From contig NZ_KN050791.1 of NCBI RefSeq assembly GCF_000745965.1, positions 7,182 through 71,181 of the forward strand: a stretch of DNA of 64,000 nt, in the 5' to 3' direction. How positions within the stretch are numbered: position 1 is the first letter of the stretch; every line of letters begins with the position of its first letter. The DNA comes from Edaphobacter aggregans DSM 19364. GTDB taxonomy: Bacteria > Acidobacteriota > Terriglobia > Terriglobales > Acidobacteriaceae. The position numbers and the translations under genes are program-made. Shown here piece after piece: positions 17,645-26,807 of the stretch. The notes beneath the pieces were generated by a model. It was not told where the DNA came from. It did not search any database and saw only the letters and a program-made list of their open reading frames with translations.

Positions 17645-17862
17645 ACCGTGTCAAGCCCCAAAACGAGCTAAGTTTAAGAAAGCAAAGGATATACAGGTTG
17701 CCGATTAATTACCCTCAACCCGCTACAATAAGAGGAGTGGTCCAGAAAAGCGCGAAGCCCGAACACGCCACGGGCATCGCCGCCAGTTGAAGAGAGACCG
17801 AAGTACCAGGCTAACTCTCAATTTTTGAATACTTTGCGCAAAAAGTACGGGGGGGGACCCCC
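17645..17862. repeat. Dispersed intergenic element, copy A, with a promoter-like block
   Basis: Shared with 51079-51336 in ordered blocks: TGTCAAGCCCCA (17649), then, 49 bases on, GTTGCCGATTAATTACC, then a TA-rich -10-like hexamer (TACAAT, 17724-17729) 20 bases after TTGCCG, and finally TTTGCGCAAAA followed by a run of G. The middle part differs between copies. No reading frame is apparent. It fills most of the 418-bp gap 17584-18002. It could be a mobile non-autonomous element or a small RNA locus. Confidence 0.6.
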
Positions 17863-18002
17863 AGTCGCCCCGGATTACCGAAGATTTACCAGAAAGATGA
17901 CGATCTGTGATGACAGGTCCCACCGAGGTGCTATATTCCAGAACGAATCCCGGCCACTAGTCTCACGCTTAGCCCTTTATCCCTAGGAGGCTCAGTAAGC
18001 CG

Positions 18003-18242
18003 ATGCCGTCTGTGACCCCGGCCGTCCAGCCTGAAGTACATTCAGAACCCAACGCACGGAGCAAATCCAGACGAATCCCCCTCTCCCTCGTCGCCTGCAC
18101 CCGGTGCGGCGGATACCACACCGCGCGCACTCGCCGCCGAACCTTCCTTCAGAGAGAGGTACTCTTCCGGCTCGGCTACTTCCCCTGGAAGTGCATCGAC
18201 TGCGCGAACCGCTTCCTGTCCAAGGACCGCGGTCACTACTGA
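18003..18242 (+). CDS. Small zinc-ribbon protein
   Basis: 79 residues. After a basic N-terminus it has CTRCGGYH and, about 40 residues later, KCIDCANRF, a CxxC...CxxC pair expected to bind zinc; the intervening sequence is basic (ARTRRRTFLQREVLFRLG). ATG 18003 is preceded by AGGAGG at 12 bases, slightly long. Nucleic-acid binding is plausible but unproven. Confidence 0.65.
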   Translation: MPSVTPAVQPEVHSEPNARSKSRRIPLSLVACTRCGGYHTARTRRRTFLQREVLFRLGYFPWKCIDCANRFLSKDRGHY

Positions 18243-18335
18243 GAGGGACCGTTCGCAGCGGGGCCGATCCGAAGCCGACAAGCGATGAGCCGCGGCGTGA
18301 GACTGGTGGGCCCCGTCACACGCTATCATCGACAG

Positions 18336-18917
18336 ATGACCGCTGAAGCACGTGCTAAAAACATCAAAGTCCTCGTCTTCGACGTCGACGGCGTCCTCAC
18401 CGACGGCCAGATCTTCGTCGTCCCCGGCCCTGACGGGAAGGGAATCGAGTCCAAAGGCTTCGCCGCACACGACGGCCTGGGCATCACACTCGGCCGCCTC
18501 GGCGGGCTGCGCATCGGCATCATCACCAAGCGCAACTCCCAGACCGTAGCCATCCGCGCCCGCGACCTCAAGCTCGAGTTCGTCTACCAGGGCCAGGCGC
18601 ACAAGATGAACGCCATCCGCGAGATCCTCGCCCAGACTGGCTACTCCATCGACCAGCTAGCCTACGTCGGCGACGACATCATCGACCTCCCCGTGATGCG
18701 CCAGTGCGGCCTCGCCGTCGCGACCGACAACGCTCGCCAGCAGGTCAAGGACGTCGCGCACTACATCACCCCCAGCCCCGGGGGCCACGGTGCCGGCCGC
18801 GACGCCATCGACTTCATCCTCTCCGCCCAGGGCTCGCTTGAGAGGGTCATCGAGGAGTATCTCGATGAGGACAACAAAGCGTCGGAAGTCGCCGACGTCG
18901 GCGTAGGAAATATGTAG
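18336..18917 (+). CDS. kdsC: KdsC, 3-deoxy-D-manno-octulosonate 8-phosphate phosphatase
   Basis: 193 residues, a cap-less (C0) HAD phosphatase. HAD motif I is VLVFDVDGVLTDG with the nucleophile and acid/base Asp; motif II is IITKRNS; motif IV is YVGDDIIDLPVMR. GLAVATDNA and HYITPSPGGHGAGRD are typical of KdsC. It removes phosphate from Kdo-8-P to give Kdo for the LPS inner core, working before WaaA (encoded at 45751-47043). ATG 18336 fits the family start; an upstream in-frame codon at 18285 would add an atypical tail. Confidence 0.92.
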   Translation: MTAEARAKNIKVLVFDVDGVLTDGQIFVVPGPDGKGIESKGFAAHDGLGITLGRLGGLRIGIITKRNSQTVAIRARDLKLEFVYQGQAHKMNAIREILAQTGYSIDQLAYVGDDIIDLPVMRQCGLAVATDNARQQVKDVAHYITPSPGGHGAGRDAIDFILSAQGSLERVIEEYLDEDNKASEVADVGVGNM

Positions 18918-19023
18918 AGCGAGTCTGCGAGTCAGCAGAGATCGGATCATCGGCTGACTCGCTGACTGTTGACTCGCTAACGCAAGCGAATAAAGATCGA
19001 AGAGATTCGCGTTAGAATACAAC

Positions 19024-22000
19024 ATGCTCCAGGCCGCCGAAGCCCTCGAAGTCCTGACCTCGCTCGCCTGGGCGCATCCGGTTACGGCCGAGTGGTTTCT
19101 CCGCCGGTTCGGCTCGCCCACCGAGCCGCAGGAGCAGGGCTGGCCCAGCATCCTCGCCGGCGATGCGACGCTCATCTCCGCCCCTACCGGCAGCGGAAAA
19201 ACGCTGGCGGCCTTTCTCGTCTGCATCGACAAGCTTCTTCGCGACGCGATAGCCGGAACGCTCGCGCCCACGACGCAGGTCGTCTACGTCAGTCCGCTCA
19301 AGGCGCTGTCGAACGACGTGCAGAAGAACCTCGAGCAACCGCTGCGCGAGATTCAGCAGCTGGCGTTCGAACGCGGCTATCTCTCCACCGAGATCCGCAC
19401 CGCGGTCCGCACCGGCGACACGCTCTCGAAGGAGCGCGCGGCGATGCTGCGCAATCCTCCGCACATCCTTGTTACTACGCCGGAGTCGCTCTACATCATG
19501 CTCACCGCGGGCAAGTCGCGCGAGCATCTGCGCCGCGTCCGCACCGTCATCGTCGACGAGATTCACGCCGTGGCCGACGACAAACGCGGTGCGCACCTTG
19601 CTCTCTCGCTCGAGCGGCTGGACGCGCTCGTTCGCGGCGAGAACCGCCTCTCGCCCGGAGCCTGGCTCACAGGCCTCGCAACTCCACCGCAACGCATCGG
19701 CCTCTCGGCCACGCAGAACCCAATCGAACTCGTCGCCGACTTCCTCACCGGAGTGCACCCTGAGCGCAAGCCCGCGACGATCGTCCAAGTGGGCCAGCGC
19801 CGCCAGCTCGATCTTGCGATCGAGGTCCCGAGCGACGAGCTCACCTCGGTCCTCACCACAAAGATGTGGGAGGAGATATTCGACAAGCTCGCCGCCTACA
19901 CGCAAACCCATCGCTCGACACTTGTCTTCGTCAATACGCGGCGACTGGTGGAGCGAGTCGCCTTTGCCCTCGCCGAACGTCTAGGCCCGGAGAACGTCGC
20001 CGCCCACCATGGTTCACTCTCCCGCGCGCTTCGACTCGACGCGGAACAGCGGTTAAAGAGCGGCGAGATCAAGATCCTTGTCGCAACGGCTTCGTTGGAA
20101 CTCGGCATCGATATTGGTGACGTCGATCTCGTGTGCCAGATATCGACGACGCGCTCTGTCGCTATTGCCATGCAGCGCGTGGGTCGTGCCGGTCACTGGC
20201 GAGGAGCCGTTCCCAAAGGCCGCTTGTTCGCCACCACGCGGGACGACCTGCTCGAGCAGGCCGCGCTCATTCGAAAGATGCGCTCCGGCGAGCTGGACAA
20301 GCTTGAAGTTCCGCCTGAGCCGATCGATGTTTTGATGCAGCAGATCGTCGCAGCATGCGGTGCAGAGCCCTGGGAGGAAGATGCTCTCTTCGCCATGCTC
20401 ACGCGCGCTCTGCCATATCGCAACCTCACCCGCGCCCGTTTCGACGAGATCATCTCTCTGCTGGCCAACGGAATCGAATCCAGCCGCGGACGCTACGGGG
20501 CCTACCTGTTGCGTGATGGCATCCATGGCCAGCTACATCCGCGCCGCGGCGCACGCATGATCGCCATCTCCAACGGCGGCGCTATTCCGGAGACGAACGT
20601 CTTTCCGGTGATTCTCCAGCCAGAGGGCGTGCAGATCGCTACGCTCGATGAGCACTTTGCGGTTGATTCTTCACCGGGCGATGTCGTGCTTCTGGGAAGT
20701 GCGAGCTGGCGCATCCAGCGCATCGAGGCCGCCGGCCGCGTACTCGTGGAGGATGCGCACGGCGCACCTCCTAGCCTTCCGTTCTGGTTTGGCGAGGCCC
20801 CCCAGCGGACCGAGGTCTTGTGTGATGGTGTGGGCGAGCTGCGCGCGACGATCTCAGAGATGACGCGCAATGTTGTGCCTGGCTACATCTCTGCTGCGGA
20901 TCCCGAGGTCGATACCGCCATCGCATGGCTGATGGAAAACTGCGGAGTCTGTGCGAGCGGTGCGATACAGCTGATCTCCTACATCGTTACAGGGCGCGCC
21001 GTGCTGGGAGCTGTGCCATCGAAGACCACTATCATCGCCGAGCGCTTCTTTGATGAGGGTGGAGGAATGCAGCTCATCCTTCACGCACCCTTTGGCGGTC
21101 GCATCAACAAGGCCTGGGGACTCGCGCTGCGCAAACGTTTCTGCCGCGGCTTCAACTTCGAACTGCAGGCCGCAGCGACCGACAACGGCATCAACATCTC
21201 ACTCGCCGAGCAGCACAGCTTCCCGCTCTCCGACGTCTTCCAGTTCCTCACCGAGCACACCGCGAAAGATCTTCTCGAGCAGGCCTCGCTCGCCTCGCCC
21301 ATCTTCAAGACGCGCTGGCGCTGGGCGGCTAACCGCAGCCTGCAACTCCTGCGAAACTCCAAAGGCAAGCGCATTCCGCCGCAGATTCAGCGCACTCGCT
21401 CAGAAGACCTCCTGGCCAGCGTCTTCCCGCAGGCCGCGGCCTGCTTCGAGAACATCGAAGGCGACATCCAGATTCCCACTCATCCGCTGGTCGATGAGGT
21501 AATGAAGGATGTTCTGCAGGAGGCGATGGACCTTGAAGGCCTGATCGAAGTTCTTCGCTGCATTAAGGACGGCAGCATCCGTTGCCTCGCCGTCGATACG
21601 CCGGTGCCCTCGCAGTTTTCCCACGAACTGCTCAACGCCAACCCCTACGCCTTCCTCGACGAGGCAGGCCTCGAAGAGCGACGCGCCCGCGCCGTCTCGC
21701 TCTCACGAACGCTGCCCACAAGCGTGCTCGAAGAAGCGGGACGCCTGGACCAGAACGCCATCGACGAGATCCGTCGCGAATGCTGGCCCGATATTCGCGA
21801 TGAGCACGAGATGCACGATCTTCTACACTCGCTCATCGCTCTGCCCGTAGCCTTCTTTGCGGAGAACCCCGAGGCCCGCCACTGGCCCGCCTTCTACGAC
21901 CGTCTCCTGAGCAATGGCCGCGCTCAGACCATCGATTGCGGCACCGTCCGCTTCTGGACATCCGCAGAACGAGCCGCGCATCTCGCCGCACTCCGGGAAA

Positions 22001-23439
22001 AAGAAACGGATACAGTTACAAAAGAGCAGGCCCTTCGCCAGTGCGTCCAAGGCTGGATGCAGATTCTCGGTCCAACAACCGCTAGCGCCTTCGCTGAACT
22101 CCTTGACCTCTCCACCTCCGATGTCTTTCAGGCCTTCCTCGCCATGGAGATGCAAGGCCTGCTGATGCGCGGTGTATTCGAGCGCAGCAAGCCCGCAGAC
22201 GATCATGAGATCGAGTGGTGCGAGCGCCGCATCCTGCAGCGCATCCATCGCCGCACGCTGCACACGCTGCGCCGGCAGATCGAGCCTGTCGCGCCGTCGG
22301 TGTACATGCGCTGGCTTCTCCAGTGGCAGCATCTCGCGCCGCAGATGCAGCTCACCGGCGAGGAAGGCGTGCTCGAGGCCCTGCATCAGCTCGAAGGCTT
22401 TGAGGCGCCGGCCATCGAGTGGGAGCGCACGCTGCTTCCGGCCCGCGTCGCCAACTACGATCCTCGCTGGCTCGACTCTCTGTGCCTCTCAGGAGCCGTT
22501 GGCTGGGGACGCATCTCACCGCACCCGGCCTGGTCGAACGCCGATGGCGTCGGGCCCCGACGCGTCGTTCCCACAAATGCCGCGCCCATCACCTTCTACA
22601 TCCGCGAGTCCGCCGACTGGCTCCCGCATGCACTCGCGCGCGAGCGCATCGAAGAAGCGCGTCTCGAACAGTCGCTCAGTCCCGAGGCCCTTCAGGTCCG
22701 CGCCGTGTTGCAGCAGCGCGGAGCATGTTTTGCCAGCGACATCCAGCGCATCATCGGGCTCTCCCGGCAGCAGGCCCAGCATGCTCTGTGGGAGCTTGCT
22801 ACCGCAGGGATCGCCGCTGCGGACGGCTACGACCAGCTTCGTGCGATCATGGATCCTCGCCGCAAGTCCGCGGCAATCACCGGAGCTCCCGGCAAGCGCC
22901 CCGTCCGCTCCACGGCCGGCCGATGGTCGCTGCTGACCGAAGAGATCCATGCTGCGCCCACCGCGATCGAGCAGGCCCGGCGCACTGAAGCCGCGCTTGA
23001 GTCCTACGCGCGCATGCTTCTCGCTCGCTACGGTGTGCTCTTTCGCGACCTGCTCGTGCGCGAATCGAATGCTCCGAAGTGGCGCGATCTCCTCGGAATT
23101 CTGCGCCGGCTCGAGGCACGCGGCGAGATTCGCGGCGGCCGCTTCGTCACCGGCTTCGGCGGCGAGCAGTACGCGCTTCCGGAGGCCGCCGACTCTCTTC
23201 GCGCCGCGCGCTCCCGCGAGAGCACTGCAATCATCTCCGTTGCTGCCGCGGACCCCGCCAACCTCGCCGGCATCGTGCTTCCAGGTGAACGTATTCCCGC
23301 GATTCCCGGCAGGCAGGTCGTCTATCGTAACGGCGTGCTGCATGGCAATGAGGCGACGCCGACCGCGGATCTCCCCGTCGAACTCGCAGCGGTTCAAACC
23401 GCAGTCCAATCCACTCCCTCCAGCGTTGCGCTGTTCTGA
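19024..23439 (+). CDS. lhr: Lhr-family large ATP-dependent helicase
   Basis: A 1471-residue superfamily 2 helicase. Walker A GSGKT lies at 56-60, the DEIH box near 178-181 and motif VI QRVGRAGHW near 383. The core is followed by the winged-helix and beta-barrel domains of the Lhr core (to about 860) and a long C-terminal extension of about 600 residues, as in full-length bacterial Lhr (about 1500 residues). Known Lhr proteins translocate 3' to 5' on DNA and unwind RNA:DNA duplexes and are linked to DNA repair. Its stop codon overlaps the next ATG by one base. Confidence 0.92.
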   Translation: MLQAAEALEVLTSLAWAHPVTAEWFLRRFGSPTEPQEQGWPSILAGDATLISAPTGSGKTLAAFLVCIDKLLRDAIAGTLAPTTQVVYVSPLKALSNDVQKNLEQPLREIQQLAFERGYLSTEIRTAVRTGDTLSKERAAMLRNPPHILVTTPESLYIMLTAGKSREHLRRVRTVIVDEIHAVADDKRGAHLALSLERLDALVRGENRLSPGAWLTGLATPPQRIGLSATQNPIELVADFLTGVHPERKPATIVQVGQRRQLDLAIEVPSDELTSVLTTKMWEEIFDKLAAYTQTHRSTLVFVNTRRLVERVAFALAERLGPENVAAHHGSLSRALRLDAEQRLKSGEIKILVATASLELGIDIGDVDLVCQISTTRSVAIAMQRVGRAGHWRGAVPKGRLFATTRDDLLEQAALIRKMRSGELDKLEVPPEPIDVLMQQIVAACGAEPWEEDALFAMLTRALPYRNLTRARFDEIISLLANGIESSRGRYGAYLLRDGIHGQLHPRRGARMIAISNGGAIPETNVFPVILQPEGVQIATLDEHFAVDSSPGDVVLLGSASWRIQRIEAAGRVLVEDAHGAPPSLPFWFGEAPQRTEVLCDGVGELRATISEMTRNVVPGYISAADPEVDTAIAWLMENCGVCASGAIQLISYIVTGRAVLGAVPSKTTIIAERFFDEGGGMQLILHAPFGGRINKAWGLALRKRFCRGFNFELQAAATDNGINISLAEQHSFPLSDVFQFLTEHTAKDLLEQASLASPIFKTRWRWAANRSLQLLRNSKGKRIPPQIQRTRSEDLLASVFPQAAACFENIEGDIQIPTHPLVDEVMKDVLQEAMDLEGLIEVLRCIKDGSIRCLAVDTPVPSQFSHELLNANPYAFLDEAGLEERRARAVSLSRTLPTSVLEEAGRLDQNAIDEIRRECWPDIRDEHEMHDLLHSLIALPVAFFAENPEARHWPAFYDRLLSNGRAQTIDCGTVRFWTSAERAAHLAALREKETDTVTKEQALRQCVQGWMQILGPTTASAFAELLDLSTSDVFQAFLAMEMQGLLMRGVFERSKPADDHEIEWCERRILQRIHRRTLHTLRRQIEPVAPSVYMRWLLQWQHLAPQMQLTGEEGVLEALHQLEGFEAPAIEWERTLLPARVANYDPRWLDSLCLSGAVGWGRISPHPAWSNADGVGPRRVVPTNAAPITFYIRESADWLPHALARERIEEARLEQSLSPEALQVRAVLQQRGACFASDIQRIIGLSRQQAQHALWELATAGIAAADGYDQLRAIMDPRRKSAAITGAPGKRPVRSTAGRWSLLTEEIHAAPTAIEQARRTEAALESYARMLLARYGVLFRDLLVRESNAPKWRDLLGILRRLEARGEIRGGRFVTGFGGEQYALPEAADSLRAARSRESTAIISVAAADPANLAGIVLPGERIPAIPGRQVVYRNGVLHGNEATPTADLPVELAAVQTAVQSTPSSVALF

Positions 23440-23630
23440 TGATGATCAAAAATCCCGACGACCGCGACAGCAGCCCCGCTCCTCAGGCGGACAACACCAC
23501 CGGCGAAACGCAGCCGCTCGCTCCACTAGACTTTTATTACGAAGGACCCTACCTCGTCTTCACCGCGGCCTACCACCTGAAGCGCGGCTACTGCTGCAAC
23601 TCCGGCTGCCGTCACTGCCCCTACCGGTAA
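23439..23630 (+). CDS. DUF5522 domain protein
   Basis: 63 residues with a charged N-terminus and the conserved block PLDFYYEGPYLVFTAAYHLK then RGYCCNSGCRHCPYR. The CC...C..C cluster and the terminal CPYR identify DUF5522, a short family that may bind metal. It starts inside the lhr stop codon (TGATG), so its translation is coupled to lhr. Confidence 0.85.
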   Translation: MMIKNPDDRDSSPAPQADNTTGETQPLAPLDFYYEGPYLVFTAAYHLKRGYCCNSGCRHCPYR

Positions 23631-23643
23631 GGTTCTTGGCGAG

Positions 23644-24549
23644 CTATTGCTTCTCTGCCGGCGGCAATGGCGGAGGAGGCTCAGCGCCCTGAGCGAGCGA
23701 GGTTCCCCGGTTACGCAGCTCCTTGGCGTTCTGCACCAGCAAGAGTACCCGCGGATCCTTGCGGTAGTTCGAGAACACCGAATCAGAGCCCATCTCCCTC
23801 AGCACATCGAACCCGGCCTCGCTGGCCTTCGTCAGATAGCGCAGCATCATCTGTTCGTCTCCGCGCTGCGCGTACAGTCGGGCCAGCTCAAAGGAGAAGC
23901 GCGCATGGTCTTCCGGCGACAGCATCCGCGTCGTCACACCCACGGTGCCGTGATGATTCAACATCTCCGGGTCGAGCTTCAGCGCGATGTCATACTCCTT
24001 CCGCGCGTTCTCGAAGTCTTTCTTGTCGAAGTAAGCTGTCCCGAGGTTGGAGTGATACGTCGACGAGGTCTTGTCCAGCTTGATCGCTCGCTTGTAGTTG
24101 CTGATCGCGTTTCCGTAACGGCCTGTCAGGTATTCGATCGCTCCCAGATTGTTCCACCCCTCCGGGTTCTTCTTCTGCACCTTCACCACTCGCTGAAAGT
24201 AGGCGCGCGCCTGTGCGACATTTCGCAGCTCAAGCTGCGTGACGCCCATCTTGTTCAGCAGGTGCGCCTCTTCGCCGCCGCGACGCAGGGCGTAGTTGTA
24301 ATAGTCCAGCGCATCTTCAAGAAAGCGCCGCGCGCGAAGCACATCGGCAGCGGACTCCAACTGGGCCGCGGTCGCAACTCCGGGATCGGGAAGATGGGCG
24401 CGAATGGACTCCCACACTGGATTCTGATGATCGAGAGCACGAGCTTCCTCGTGGCTCAACCCGGTCCTCTGCGCAGATGCGGGCACGCCAAACATCAGAA
24501 AAGTTACGAGGAAGACTGGAAGGATGGAGGAGCGGACGTATCGGCCCAT
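23644..24549 (-). CDS. Exported TPR-repeat protein
   Basis: 301 residues. A signal peptide (PVFLVTFLMFGVPASAQ) is followed by about four tetratricopeptide repeats (VTQLELRNVAQARAYFQRVV, GAIEYLTGRYGNAISNYKRA, GTAYFDKKDFENARKEYDIA). The tail is Pro-rich. GGAGGT six bases before ATG 24549 fixes the start. It is the last gene of a four-gene minus-strand operon (DUF5666, TonB-dependent receptor, VWFA protein, TPR) and probably scaffolds a periplasmic assembly. Confidence 0.85.
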   Translation of the reverse strand: MGRYVRSSILPVFLVTFLMFGVPASAQRTGLSHEEARALDHQNPVWESIRAHLPDPGVATAAQLESAADVLRARRFLEDALDYYNYALRRGGEEAHLLNKMGVTQLELRNVAQARAYFQRVVKVQKKNPEGWNNLGAIEYLTGRYGNAISNYKRAIKLDKTSSTYHSNLGTAYFDKKDFENARKEYDIALKLDPEMLNHHGTVGVTTRMLSPEDHARFSFELARLYAQRGDEQMMLRYLTKASEAGFDVLREMGSDSVFSNYRKDPRVLLLVQNAKELRNRGTSLAQGAEPPPPLPPAEKQ

Positions 24550-24632
24550 GGCATACCTCCGAGAGGTACGAACACATCATCCACCTTACGTCAACCACTG
24601 TCAAACAACTCCGTCACGCGGAAACCTCCATT

Positions 24633-26789
24633 TCACTGCGCGGCGGTTGCCGTCGATACCGCTGGGGGTGCCGGGGCAGGGGATTGCACCCGCAGTGCGA
24701 GCCGGGGGAAGCTGAAGCTCCCTCCCGCATCGTCGATCACATTCACCTGGCAGACGTAGGTTCCAGGTTTGAGCTGCGACAAAGGCACGTCGAACTGAAA
24801 CGCCACTGCTCCGCGCTCGGGCACGTTGATCGCCTCGGCCGAAACCAGCGGAGTCTCATACACCTTCACCCCTCCGCTCAGGAACTCGATGCTGGTCAGC
24901 ACCTTGACCGTTCCCGATGGCCGGCGGGTCAGCCCGGGCGACGCTGCCGGCGCCGGACCCTCGGTCTTCACGCGAGCCGGATCATAGACCTCGTACAGGA
25001 AGTAGATGTGCTGATCCTGCCGGAAGACGTGCGGTACGTTCGGGATCCACTCCACGCCGTCCCGCACCAGCGGATTCACCGTCTTCTTCGCGGCACTCGC
25101 CGCCTGCTGGCTCGACAGCACAATCGAGCTCAGCTTCAACGGAATCTTCTTGAGATCAGGAACCTGTAGGTCAGTCTCGAAGCTTCCCATTCGGCCTGTC
25201 TCGTTCTCCCGCACCACAAACTTCAGGTGATAGCGCCCGGGAGCCAGCGTAAAGCCCGTCGAGTACTGGATGTTCTTCCGCTCCACCTGCTGGGCTGAGT
25301 TCAGCGCAAGCTTCACTGTGTCGCGAACATTCCCCACCGCGATGCCTTGTGCATTCTTCGCCTGACCAAGCACGTCGATGTTCGCCTTGTCGCGGTCGCC
25401 ATTCTTCACAAACGGAATCTGCGACCCCGGCACGATCAGTGAGACCGGGACGAAGAACCGATTATCCTCCTGTCGGAAGTAAAGCGCCTGCAGGTAGATT
25501 GCGACATCGGTCGCCGGCAGCCCGCTCTGCATCTGCTCGTTCAACGCCTGCTCGCGGTCCTGAGTCTTCTGGTGCTGGAAGTCGGCCGGAGCGTAGTAGC
25601 CTGGGCGATACTCCAGCTTCACATCGTTGCGGTTCAGCTTCACCGTCAGCCGCCGATAGCTTCCGTCGCGCGCCGTGTTGGTCGAACGGAACCCGATGAT
25701 GTAATACGCCTCGGTATCGTGCTGAATCTGCTGAAACGCAGGAGCAAAGTCATTGGAGTCGAAGAAGGCCTTGCCGCCCGTGTCGCTCGAAAGCGTCGCC
25801 AGAACCTCCTGCGAGCCGAAGTTCGCATCCAACTGGCTCTGCATCGCACCGCCGCTGTAGGCCGCGGTGCCACGCAAGCTCCCCTTCGAGGCATCGCCCA
25901 CAGGAGGCAGTGCCTGCAGTCCGCGGGAATCGACGCTGTAGATCGCCATGTTCGCCCGCACGGCAGCATTCGTCGCCGCGCGCATACTTGCCTGGTTTTC
26001 AATGCCCTGCCGGGTCAGTCCGCCGGAGAAGTAAAGCAGGCTCTTGCGCTGATCCACACGCTCCAGGCTCTTGGCGATCGTTCGAATTGCATACAGCTCG
26101 CGGTCCGTATTCAGCGCGTTGTACTCGGAGTCGTCGGCTGTAAAGCTCGACGCATCGTCCGATGTTCCGCCCGAGTTTCCGCCCTCATTGCCATTGGCAA
26201 AGCCCGTGCCTTCGGTTCCGTTATACCGCGCCACACCCTTCAGCAGCGCGGCCTTGTCTGCGGTGAAGTCCTGGTCCATGCTCAGCGCGGTCGACATGCT
26301 CACCAGCGCAACGAGATCGGCTGGCTGCATCTTCTTGTTGATGTAGTCCTGCGCGGCCTCGACCGCGCGATCGATGTCCTCCGGCTGCATGCTGCTCAGG
26401 TCGAAGAACATCACGATCAGCCTATGATCCTTCAACTGCGACGGATCGGCGGCGAAGTTGCGATTCACCAGATCGGCGACCGAAGGCGTCTTGCCGCTGA
26501 CCGTGGCGTTCTCCTTGAGCGCCACTGCCTCATCGACGCTCTGGTAGTCGAAGCTCGAGAGCTTCTGCGGCTTTCCGTTCTCAAAGATCGTGAAGTCGCT
26601 CGCCTTGAGCCCCTTCACCACCTCGCCCGTCTTCTTGTCGCGCACCACGACATTCGTCAGTACGATTTCGCTCTGCACCTTCAGGGTAAAAGTGCCGTCT
26701 CCCGCGTCCTGTTGCGCCACGGCCGTACGCAACCCTGGCGCGCCCGCCATCGCCACCACCAGAATCGCCGCCGTCAATCGCTTGATCAT
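24633..26789 (-). CDS. VWFA-related domain protein (acidobacterial type)
   Basis: 718 residues with a signal peptide (AAILVVAMAGAPGLRTAVA). The VWFA-related Acidobacteria family pattern is present: VLTNVVVRDKKTGEVVKGLK, SDFTIFENGKPQKL, and a von Willebrand A domain from LIVMFFDLSSMQPEDIDRAV to about residue 380. The metal site is non-canonical: DLSSM replaces DxSxS. The C-terminal half has Ig-like stretches for protein contacts. Its start lies 18 bases after the stop of the upstream TonB-dependent receptor, so the two are co-transcribed. It likely binds an envelope partner. Confidence 0.85.
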   Translation of the reverse strand: MIKRLTAAILVVAMAGAPGLRTAVAQQDAGDGTFTLKVQSEIVLTNVVVRDKKTGEVVKGLKASDFTIFENGKPQKLSSFDYQSVDEAVALKENATVSGKTPSVADLVNRNFAADPSQLKDHRLIVMFFDLSSMQPEDIDRAVEAAQDYINKKMQPADLVALVSMSTALSMDQDFTADKAALLKGVARYNGTEGTGFANGNEGGNSGGTSDDASSFTADDSEYNALNTDRELYAIRTIAKSLERVDQRKSLLYFSGGLTRQGIENQASMRAATNAAVRANMAIYSVDSRGLQALPPVGDASKGSLRGTAAYSGGAMQSQLDANFGSQEVLATLSSDTGGKAFFDSNDFAPAFQQIQHDTEAYYIIGFRSTNTARDGSYRRLTVKLNRNDVKLEYRPGYYAPADFQHQKTQDREQALNEQMQSGLPATDVAIYLQALYFRQEDNRFFVPVSLIVPGSQIPFVKNGDRDKANIDVLGQAKNAQGIAVGNVRDTVKLALNSAQQVERKNIQYSTGFTLAPGRYHLKFVVRENETGRMGSFETDLQVPDLKKIPLKLSSIVLSSQQAASAAKKTVNPLVRDGVEWIPNVPHVFRQDQHIYFLYEVYDPARVKTEGPAPAASPGLTRRPSGTVKVLTSIEFLSGGVKVYETPLVSAEAINVPERGAVAFQFDVPLSQLKPGTYVCQVNVIDDAGGSFSFPRLALRVQSPAPAPPAVSTATAAQ

Positions 26790-26807
26790 GCTCTGCCTGC
26801 CATTCGT

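Noticed and set aside
18918..19023. Repeated GACTCGCTGACT-like motifs between kdsC and lhr
   Set aside because: Short imperfect direct repeats without spacer regularity; not a CRISPR and no clear regulatory meaning.
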